Assembly (NCBI GenBank): GCA_946965045.2
Contig: OX337228.1
Coordinates: 5,704,001-5,768,000 of the forward strand
Reading direction: 5' to 3'
DNA: 64,000 nucleotides
DNA from: Epithemia pelagica
Lineage: Eukaryota > Bacillariophyta > Bacillariophyceae > Surirellales > Surirellaceae
Shown here: piece after piece, positions 31,646 to 39,732 of the stretch
Layout of the letters: each line of letters starts with the position of its first letter
Position numbering within the stretch: the first letter of the stretch is position 1
Translations under genes and position numbers: made by a program
The notes under the pieces: model-generated
What the model was told of the DNA's origin: nothing
Databases searched by the model: none
The model's input: only the letters and a program-made list of their open reading frames with translations

Positions 31646-32837
31646 TCATCGCTTTTCGAGTTCACTGCCCTCGACGTCTACACCCATGGACGCTGCATGC
31701 TTAGCCATGAGGTGCTCTTTGGCTGAAATGGGTGGGTATCGGGGTTCTGAATTAGGATCAAAATCACGAGTATCCACGGTGCAATCCCCATTGACACTGA
31801 CAAAGTAGGCGATGGACTGTCGTCGGTCAGCATCTTCCTTTGTGACAATGACACGATGCAGGGTAGACAGCCATTGGTCTGTGATGAACGAGCGACAATG
31901 CTAATCGTTAGTCCGGGGATTCCTGAACAGCATGAGGGCAGAAGAAACGCATTCACATCAGCGTACCATTGGTCCATCGTCGCATCAGATCACCAAGATT
32001 AATGATGAAGGCATCGTTTAGATATGGAACGTCCACCCAATCTTCCGAATCCAAGTCTTTCTTTACTTGAAGTCCAGGTCCATCACTTTTCAAAATTGTC
32101 AACGTTCCATAATCGGTATGCGCCGACGCTCGCAATTGTCCTGGTTCTATTTGCGACTGTTTGACCGGAAAGTAATTGAGAATACGCAAGGCCGACAAAT
32201 GATGATCCATCTTGTCGGCAAACCATGTCGCAGGATTGGGAAGATCCAACGCAACAGCGAATATATGAAGGAGCTGTAAAGCCAATCGCTCCATAGCCAG
32301 ATAATACGATGTCAGGGCAGGCTCTAGTTCCACCGGTTCCTTCGGGAAACGACGACTCGGCATTCCAGCCTCTGGATTGTAGGGACCAATGGAAAACGTC
32401 TCCTTCAGATCTGGTGACGTTTGTCTAGTACCAGCGGATCCATCCTGTGCTTTTGTTTCGGTTTGTTTTCCGTGCGAGAGAACTTCGCTGTTTTCGTAGC
32501 CGTATGGATAGTCCAGAACTTGATTGGAAAAGGACACAGCTAGCTTTTTGTCCTCTCGCATGTCGAAAAATGCCATGGATGCAGATTGGGCCGCTTCGAC
32601 AATCGACAGATCGACACCGTGATTCCGAATGGCAAAGAATCCCACTTCTCGGCAAGCGGTGGCAACGGCTTTGACCACGGATTGTCGAGCTTGTTCCTCC
32701 TCATTTCCGTCGGGAATGCTTGTTCCTTGTTCCTCATGCGCATAAAGTTTTGTCCATGGTTCAATGTCAATGACAGGAATGGTAAGCTTCTTGGCCGTCA
32801 TTGTTCTTTCTTTCGCGTCCAGAGTCGAATCCGCCAT
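31646..32837 (-). CDS. 2-oxoglutarate/Fe(II) oxygenase, isopenicillin-N-synthase-like family
   Basis: Two exons, 32837-31967 and 31878-31646; an 88 bp phase-1 intron; 367 aa. The N-terminal DIOX_N region has IPVIDIEPW and ACREVGFFAIRNHGVD. The core has LKETFSIGPYNP, ILNYFPVK, then the iron ligands H240 and D242 in ASAHTDYGTLTIL. Splicing restores RRWTNDQWLSTLHRV with the third ligand H298, followed by RRQSIAYFV carrying the 2-oxoglutarate-binding Arg. All catalytic residues are present, so it should be active. The family spans plant hormone oxidases, flavonoid enzymes and bacterial or fungal biosynthetic oxidases; the substrate cannot be predicted. The intron is bounded by a 9 bp direct repeat (see findings). 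It lies 242 bp upstream of MsrA on the same strand. Confidence 0.88.
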
Positions 32838-33307
32838 CTACAAAAAATGGTTCTTTGGTCACGTTACTTATGCGCGACCCACCCATTTTCATAGGATCTT
32901 GAGGGTATGACGTGTCGGAAATTGGTCGTGACTAATCCTGCGAATCATTCCCGGTAGCATACCAGCGACTGAGAAAGTTCCAACCGCCCCTCCCCCCCAC
33001 TCCCACTCCCATCCCGCTTCCCCACTTCCTTGGAGCGTTGCGTCACATGCTCACTGTCGTTGTGACTGTAAGAAGGCCCACCATCCTCATTCCTCATTAC
33101 GAGTACAATAGAGACAGAGGCAGACTCTCCAGATTCAGAGGATATACCCACAAGCGAGTGACTTCTCAGTCCCAACAACAGTCTTTTTTCTGAGAAATTC
33201 ATAGCAAACATCAAATTGCGAGACCCAGGACGAGTGCAAAAGTGACAGGCTTGAGTGCATATTCAAGCTTTCTCAAGACGTACAAAAGATCTGCTGCAAT
33301 CACAAAG
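32838..33307. promoter_or_regulatory. Divergent promoter region
   Basis: 470 bp between the starts of the oxygenase (minus) and an unknown gene (plus). A C-rich tract occurs at about 32982-33023 (CCGCCCCTCCCCCCCACTCC type). No specific factor site or RNA gene called. Confidence 0.4.
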
Positions 33308-35031
33308 ATGCCCATGAAAGCTCCGTTGTCAAGGCAGTCTGATCCGGCACCGGTTGGGCAGCCTCTGTCACAAGTTTCTCAATCTGCCGATGATATTTCT
33401 CAACAAGAGGCGGTGGTTGCAAAACTAGCTGGACTCCTCGGAAAAGAAACTAAAGGAGGGCTAGATGGGGACATGAACAGCGCCAAGCATGTCAAAGGAT
33501 TTTTTTCGAAAGATGTCGTGGAGCAAGATGTCGTTCTCGTCTTGCCGTCTCTTGACATTCAATTATCTGAGAAGAATGGCGGGGCGATACCGGATGTAGG
33601 AGAAAGCCGCAACGCAGTCAATGATGGTTTGCCACAACGCCCTACCATGACAGCTTCTGTCTTGACCTCTGCAGCCAAAGATGCGGCGAATGCTGAGCTT
33701 GAAGTGGCCAAGAGTTTGGGAGAAAACTCATCGTGGACAAAATCTACCGTCGGATTCGCACCAGCGGCCTTGGTCAATAATTTATCACAATCATTTTCAC
33801 GATTGTTGGGATCACGTATGAAAGCATGGACGCTGTTACTATTGCGGCATTCGCTTTCAACGGGAGACGAAAGCAGTCGGAAACGACTGCTTGGTATTTT
33901 GGCGGCGAGTCTTAAAGTGGAATCGGTGACGACCAACTTTTCAACAATTCCATTGCCCGAATCCGCAAAAGGACAAGAAAAACAAGCGGATGTCATTTTG
34001 CCACTCTTGTTCGGGGCAACCGTCACTGTCACGGGCCAGGATGAAACAAAGGGTGAACCAGTAACGATGCGAGCTCCAGGAACAATATCAGGTACGTGTG
34101 TCGTGGACGAGAGACAGTGCGTTTCTCTTGTTGCATTGCTGACAGTTTCTTGGTGATTTTAGCGAATTTTCTCCGCTCGACCAGTGGAAGTGCTTTGAAG
34201 GATGTGAAGATTCAGTTGGATTGTAGTTCTTTATTGACTTCCATGGTGGAGCAAGCACGTATCTTGGTGTTGAAAGCAGTCGCGGCTGCCACCAAGACAA
34301 ATGTGCCTACATCCTCGAACCCAGGCTCACATCCGAATAACAAAGTTCAACAATCGCACACTCGACCAAATGACAACCAGGTTATTCCGCCCACTTCGCC
34401 CTTGAGCGCATCCAAGAGTTTGGCATGTTTTCGCAGTGCCATAAATATTGCACCGACTTCCGCGGGTCCATCTCCTCGACTATCCAAAGCCCGATGTTCC
34501 GCTTTGCGACTAAACAACATTTTACAGGGAAATGGTGACGAAGCCTCAGACAAAAACAAGCCTACACTGGGTATGCGCAAGATTCGGTCCGTGAGATGGA
34601 ATACGCCTGGCGAAATCCCTAATCTCAAGAGAGATACTGAAGATCAGGCTCCCAAAAAGGCACGCAGTGTCCATGTGGCCAAGCTCAAGAGTTTCAAGTC
34701 CTTTGGACGACCTCACGCAGGTGATTTTGGATCTGGTCCCCGGAACGCCACCTTTGGAGAATTTGGTGGACGTTCGACAGGCATGTGGGGGAGAGATGGA
34801 CGCATGGCGGCACATCCGACACCCATGAAGGATGCCACGTTGCGAGATCCCTTGTCGGGAGAATTTCAAGGGGCGGACAAAAATGCCACCTTTAATCTTC
34901 AACAAGCGGCAGCGGCAACTACACGGAATCGACCATCCATCCATTTGGCGTCGGGCGATGGAAACACGACCAACATTCCTCGGACAGCGACCGTCCTCGA
35001 GAGTTTGCTTCTGAAACGGTCCATGACGTAG
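33308..35031 (+). CDS. Uncharacterised protein, spliced
   Basis: Exons 33308-34091 and 34163-35031, a 71 bp phase-1 intron; 550 aa from the first in-frame ATG. I do not recognise the family. The first half is Ala/Ser/Leu-rich with helical stretches (SQQEAVVAKLAGLLGKET, VNNLSQSFSRLLGSRMKAWTLLLLRHSL) and a beta-like block (VILPLLFGATVTVTGQDE). Splicing continues ISANFLRSTSGSALKDVKIQLDCSSLLTSMVEQARILVLKAV. The C-terminal half is low-complexity and basic, with KIRSVRWNTPGEIP, KARSVHVAKLKSFKSFGR and Gly/Phe-rich repeats (DFGSGPRNATFGEFGGRSTGMWGRDGR). This suggests a disordered, possibly nucleic-acid-binding tail. No membrane segment or signal peptide. Confidence 0.65.
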
Positions 35032-35359
35032 AGCGCGCGTTTGTTTGGGGAAGAGAATCAGCTGTATCACTAGACTGTCCATACGATTACTGTCACCCGT
35101 TATATCACTAGACTGACCATTCGATTGCTGCCGCCGTGTTGCTTGAGTTAGGGCAGTTTCCGGAACCCGATTCAGAGTATTATAGCATGCGCAGATGTAT
35201 GTACTAGTTCACCATGTCCTCTCGCGTCAATACTCGTGCAATGTCGTGATCCCTTGTCGTCCCGGTCATCAGCGAAGTATTCTTTGTAGTTCTACCCCTG
35301 TTTCTTCCTATAATTACAATAAAATACCCATAATTACAATAAAATGTTTTCGTTATCCC
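35032..35359. repeat. Convergent spacer with two short direct repeats
   Basis: A 28 bp unit beginning TATCACTAGACTG is present at 35065-35092 and, with four mismatches, at 35103-35130 (38 bp period). Nearer the HUS1 3' end, ATAATTACAATAAAAT occurs twice in tandem (about 35309-35344). The spacer lies between the 3' ends of two convergent genes; no gene seen. Confidence 0.6.
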
Positions 35360-36643
35360 TCATTCAAGGTCCCCCTCCGTTCCTCCTTCTTCAGGCGACA
35401 AGAAATGAACGGGAATGTAATACGTCAAAAAGCCGACTCCGGACGGTTCCAGCATGACATGCAAGACCAAGGCTTCATTTTCCACCCAACACAAGACGGC
35501 TTGCGAGGCCAAGGAAGGCAAGGAAGATGAGAGGGGTTGTTGCCATTGAAGACAAAGGGCCAATTTGCGGGTATCGACCTTGATTGTGCATTGGACCAAG
35601 TCGTCCTCCTCCGCCTCGTCCTCGTCGTCCTCGTGTCTGGTAGGGGTGTTGGGAGAGCTGTCGTCCTTTTCTTGTTCGGTAGTACCACCATTCCGTCTAG
35701 GACTCCTCCTCCGACGAGACCGTGGTTGACAATTTTCCATACAGGGCACGAACCGATCCAAGACGGTATTCATGGACACACCGGTCGACGTGGTATGGGT
35801 AGCAATGGTCACTTGTCCTAGTTCGTCGCCGGAACATTCGGCCGTCACGTAAACAGTCGGGGACAGAACCCGCAAGCGTTCCAAGACGGTTCGCAAGGGT
35901 GTTTGATCGGCATCAAATTGCAATTGAATGGTCGGCAACGGTAAGGAGGGCGGTAAATGATGTTGGAGTTCCATGGCACGTGTCATGCGAACCGGAATGG
36001 CATGATGTACTTGCATGACGCCCGGTTCGGATGTTGTAGTTGTTGTCGTTCCCGTATCCAAACACAAGCAGGGTGTTTGATTTCGTTTGGACAATTTGAG
36101 TACCACCAAGGATGGTTTATAGTTGTTGTCATGACTGTCGTCCCGTTCCGAGGCACTGAGTTTTCGTTTCTTGAGACTGGTGCGCCTCGATGATTGTTGT
36201 TGCTGCTGTTGTTGTTGTTGACGTTGCTGTTGAATGGATTGCAAGGCCATGCGCAATTGAACAAGGTCGAGTTCCATCAAAATACCATTCTTTTCGGCAA
36301 TGGATTCAATCCGATGATGGACAAAGATTCCTCCCGTGGCTTGCAATTCGACAAAACTGGAAACGCCTGCAGCGTCATTTCGTTGTCCTCCTCGAACCGA
36401 AAAGCGGACATGATCATCGTCCAAATACAACATACACCCATTGCGTACCAAGGACGACGACGAGGAGGCGGCCGCCAAGGCCATGTATCGGAGACGTCCA
36501 CCCCCATTGATGTCGCCAATGCCACTTGCACCACTGTCTCCCGACGGTCCATTGTGGGTGGAGGATGTCAGGCGTGCAATGGATACCACCAAGGAATACA
36601 AGAGAGAAACCTGTTCGTCGGCCAAGGTGGCACGAAATCTCAT
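35360..36643 (-). CDS. HUS1: HUS1, checkpoint clamp (9-1-1) subunit
   Basis: 427 aa, single exon, larger than human HUS1 (280 aa) because of inserted low-complexity tracts. It begins MRFRATLADEQ like HUS1 (MRFRAKI). FVELQATGGIFVHHRIES and NGILMELDLVQLRMALQSIQ match the first PCNA-like half. VHHAIPVRMTRAMELQ corresponds to the THDIPIKVI segment. In the second half, TVYVTAECSGDELGQVTIATH, TIKVDTRKLALCLQW and the final YYIPV match the family. Insertions include a poly-Gln run (about 12 Q), a Thr run and an acidic and Arg-rich linker. With RAD9 and RAD1, HUS1 forms the ring loaded at damaged DNA that activates ATR signalling in the nucleus. It is divergent with the serine acetyltransferase gene. 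Confidence 0.8.
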   Translation of the reverse strand: MRFRATLADEQVSLLYSLVVSIARLTSSTHNGPSGDSGASGIGDINGGGRLRYMALAAASSSSSLVRNGCMLYLDDDHVRFSVRGGQRNDAAGVSSFVELQATGGIFVHHRIESIAEKNGILMELDLVQLRMALQSIQQQRQQQQQQQQQSSRRTSLKKRKLSASERDDSHDNNYKPSLVVLKLSKRNQTPCLCLDTGTTTTTTSEPGVMQVHHAIPVRMTRAMELQHHLPPSLPLPTIQLQFDADQTPLRTVLERLRVLSPTVYVTAECSGDELGQVTIATHTTSTGVSMNTVLDRFVPCMENCQPRSRRRRSPRRNGGTTEQEKDDSSPNTPTRHEDDEDEAEEDDLVQCTIKVDTRKLALCLQWQQPLSSSLPSLASQAVLCWVENEALVLHVMLEPSGVGFLTYYIPVHFLSPEEGGTEGDLE

Positions 36644-37133
36644 GGTCGGCTAAGAAAAATAGTGCTAGCAAGGTAGAGGTAGAGGTGCAGATGAATGAGG
36701 GAGTGAAACGAATGAGACGAGGTGGTGGATGGGCGGGCGTGGGCGCCAGCTTTGCCACTCGGAACTGAAAGCGAACGGCGCGCATTCTGATCCTTCGAAG
36801 AGCTTCGCCGAAAATACGAACTTCGCGTCTGGTCTTTGTCGGAGGTTTTTTGTGCGGGGAGAAACCACCCCACGACAAGCTCCAAATCTAGCGGAGGAAG
36901 AAGAATCAAGAATCAGGTGGCCCACCGACACCACACACCAGACCAGAAATCAACCACACAACAACAACAACAGCCGTCCAACTACAACAAAGAATCTTCT
37001 GGTATTGCCACAATATCTTGCGCAGGAAGAGTGACGGATCCTCCAACAACGCATCAGACAGTCTCATTTTTGTGTTACATCAGTTCGAAGCAATTGCAAA
37101 AGCATTCAATTGTTCTAGGCTCGGAGGCAAAGC
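36644..37133. promoter_or_regulatory. Divergent promoter region, HUS1 / serine acetyltransferase
   Basis: 490 bp between divergent starts. It contains CAACAA-rich sequence (about 36955-36990) and several accidental frames on both strands without motifs. No discrete regulatory element could be assigned. Confidence 0.4.
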
Positions 37134-38795
37134 ATGACAACCGCTGTAAAGTCATCCTTCACCAACACCCACATGCCCTCCGATTCGTTCCAGCAAAATA
37201 CACCATCGACCCGTCCATCTTCTTCCCTGCAGGTTCCCGCCAAAAAGGGACAACCACCACCACAACAAACTGTCGACGAGGAGGATCTCTCGGATTCTCA
37301 CATGGAGATGGACTTGTCCAAGCAATTGCGCGATGAGGCCTTGGCAGCGTTGAAGGAGGAACCCGAACTCTGTGCCTTGTTGCATCGCACCGTTCTGGCA
37401 CCGGGTGTAGAAACCTTTGAAGATGCCGTAGCTCAAACAGTATCCCAAAAACTCTTGCCTCAAACACCGGGTGAAAACGCGGGTCCTCCCGTCTTTTGTC
37501 CCGAATCCTTGCGCACCATTATCAAACATGCTTTGCATTCCAATGTCCATGAGGAAGCGGGCCATACCATGGCAGAAGCGGTCCGTCGCGATGCCATGGC
37601 CGTGTTGCGACGAGATCCGGCCTGTCAAACGTTATTGGAAGTGGTCTTGTTTTACAAGGGCTTTGCGGCGTTGGTTTGTCATCGAGCGGCCCGTCAAAAA
37701 TGGATGCATGCCGCTAGTCAAAAGAAACGTAGCATGACGGCTCTCTTTTTGCAATCGCAAGCCTCGGCCATTTTTGGTGTCGACATTCATCCAGCCACAA
37801 CGATTGGTGCCGGTATCATGTTGGATCATGGCACGGGCATTGTGATTGGAGAAACGGCCACCATTGGCGATGGTTGTACCCTGCTGCATGGTGTCACCTT
37901 GGGTGGCACCGGCAAACAAAATGGAGATCGACATCCCAAAGTGGGAACCAATGTCTTGATTGGAGCCGGTGCGAGTATTTTGGGGAATATCCGGATTGGT
38001 CATGGCAGCAAGATTGGAGCCGGAAGTATTGTCTTGCGCCCCATTCCGGATGGTGCGACAGCGGTGGGAGCCCCGGCCAAAATTATTGGACGCGCCATGG
38101 AAGCCAAACCCGGAAGTTTTATGGATGATACCTTGCGCAAAGTGGCCTTGTTGCATACGTCGGAAAGTATGGCCACCTTTCCCACGGCAGAAACCTCTGT
38201 CTCCTCCTTGTCCCATACTTCAACGTCTACCGCCGCAGCAGCTGCAGCAGTCACGGCCTCTCCTTCGTCTGTCCCTCGACGCATTCATCGGCCTCCTATT
38301 GCTTCCTTAAATGTCAATCTCGGATCCTCCTCCATGGATGGAGAACTGTCTTCATCGGATGAACGCGAGGAGGAAGAAGACGATGACTTTTTGTGTCCCT
38401 ATCGTGGCTATCGCAAAGTACGGGCTCCGACTGGAGCTATTACCTTTGGCGTCTTGACGAAATGGATGAAGGGATGTACCTCGGCCGAAATTGGCAATGT
38501 CTTTTTTGCCTTGGATAAACGCAATGTGGGTTATGTGTATTGGGATGTCTTTCAAAAGGAAGCACCAGCAATCTTGCAAAAATATGTCACCTCCCTAGAT
38601 CCTCAACGAATTCAATCCCTTTTGGATCAAGGCACAACCATTATGAGACGAGCCTCGTCGGTGCAAACCAGTACGACTTCAGCCATTCCTGCCAATTGTG
38701 CAACTGCGGCGGCGAATGCAGAAGCGCTGGATGGCGTCGCCGAAGGAGGAGGAGGGTCCACAACACGAGATGGATCTCCTCCTTCCCGTCTCTGA
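37134..38795 (+). CDS. Serine O-acetyltransferase with C-terminal extension
   Basis: 553 aa, single exon; about twice the length of bacterial CysE (about 270 aa). The enzyme makes O-acetylserine from serine and acetyl-CoA, the first step of cysteine synthesis. The SATase N-terminal helical domain spans about residues 60-190 (LRDEALAALKEEPELCALLHRTVLAP, HTMAEAVRRDAMAVLRRDPAC, LFYKGFAALVCHRAAR). The left-handed beta-helix has FGVDIHPATTIGAGIMLDHGTGIVIGE with the catalytic His, then LLHGVTLGGTGKQNGDRHPKVG and IGAGSIVLRPIPDGATAVGAPAKI. Beyond residue 330 lies a Ser/Ala-rich linker, an acidic run (DEREEEEDDDF) and a conserved-looking module, FGVLTKWMKGCTSAEIGNVFFALDKRNVGYVYWDVFQKEAP, with EF-hand-like helix-loop-helix spacing. 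No clear targeting peptide. Confidence 0.9.
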   Translation: MTTAVKSSFTNTHMPSDSFQQNTPSTRPSSSLQVPAKKGQPPPQQTVDEEDLSDSHMEMDLSKQLRDEALAALKEEPELCALLHRTVLAPGVETFEDAVAQTVSQKLLPQTPGENAGPPVFCPESLRTIIKHALHSNVHEEAGHTMAEAVRRDAMAVLRRDPACQTLLEVVLFYKGFAALVCHRAARQKWMHAASQKKRSMTALFLQSQASAIFGVDIHPATTIGAGIMLDHGTGIVIGETATIGDGCTLLHGVTLGGTGKQNGDRHPKVGTNVLIGAGASILGNIRIGHGSKIGAGSIVLRPIPDGATAVGAPAKIIGRAMEAKPGSFMDDTLRKVALLHTSESMATFPTAETSVSSLSHTSTSTAAAAAAVTASPSSVPRRIHRPPIASLNVNLGSSSMDGELSSSDEREEEEDDDFLCPYRGYRKVRAPTGAITFGVLTKWMKGCTSAEIGNVFFALDKRNVGYVYWDVFQKEAPAILQKYVTSLDPQRIQSLLDQGTTIMRRASSVQTSTTSAIPANCATAAANAEALDGVAEGGGGSTTRDGSPPSRL

Positions 38796-39368
38796 GAAAC
38801 AACACAAGTCGGCCGCACATTCATAGTCACACGCGCACTCACCCAATCTACTCGAGTGCCCTCGTTGTTTTTTGTTTTCACATTCTTATTCTACAGTCGC
38901 ACACATGACATGACTCAAGAAGGGAGAGAGAGAAGGAGAATGTTCCACCGGAAATGGTGGGACGACGGAACAGAATACACATGTACAAATAAACTCTTTA
39001 TTTCAACTTTCCAGCAAATGATTCATGTTGTCTCTCTTTCTCGACCAGAAACTCTCCAAGAAACCTTTTCTTCTTACTCCTAAAAGCTAAAAGCACCAAT
39101 GCATACTTTGCTCTGCTACCCATAGCCTAACTTTACTACTTCTAGCCTTTCGATGGACAGACGGTAGTATTAATACTTCCCGGTGTTGAGTCCTTTCAAG
39201 GAGGGACCGCCCGGCGCGAAGGGTAGAATGACGAGGAGGGCAATGGTCGAGGAGGGCGCACGCCCGACAAGACAATTGCCCGTCGAGTCATTCTCCCGCC
39301 AAGCCGGGCGCGCCCGACGCGAGAGGACGGCCAGACACAGGGAAGTAGTAAACTTACTCCCTATCAAG

Positions 39369-39537
39369 CTGTGTAGGTAGTGAGAAATTCCTGGAAGCCA
39401 TGTCACAAAGTGTCACACAAGTGTCACACAAGTGTCACACACGAGAGGGAAACCGCGCGACTCGCACGAAACTACTTCCCGGTCGTACAAAAAATTCCTA
39501 CTGTTGTATAAAAATGTGAGACGAACTACCTACACAG
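39369..39537. repeat. Possible MITE-like element with 13 bp terminal inverted repeats
   Basis: CTGTGTAGGTAGT at 39369-39381 is exactly inverted as ACTACCTACACAG at 39525-39537, bounding 169 bp of non-coding sequence. No convincing target-site duplication flanks it, so it could be a chance or regulatory palindrome instead of a transposon. Confidence 0.4.
39409..39441 (+). repeat. Tandem repeat, 3 x 11 bp
   Basis: Three perfect copies of AGTGTCACACA (39409-39419, 39420-39430, 39431-39441), preceded by a degenerate copy. They lie inside the inverted-repeat-bounded segment. Confidence 0.9.
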
Positions 39538-39732
39538 TCTGGTATGGAGTTAGTGCCAGCCAACACTTTTTCGAAAGGATACTCAGCCTCCAGAGATAAC
39601 CTATAACCTTATCAATATAGCTCATCAAAATCTGACCACAACCTCTCTCAAAGAAAGGCAACGACCACATATCGATAACAGAACAGAACATCATATTTCA
39701 CGACAAAAGAAGGAAGACATTCAACAAGAAGA

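Larger units (their letters stand above)
38796..39732. other. Repeat-rich intergenic region upstream of TYW1
   Basis: 937 bp with no gene. It contains a GC-rich imperfect inverted repeat (about 39208-39312), a possible terminal-inverted-repeat element (39369-39537) and three tandem copies of an 11 bp unit. ACTTCCCGGT occurs directly at about 39174 and 39472, and GGGAAGTAGT (about 39340) is inverted at about 39470. Confidence 0.5.
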
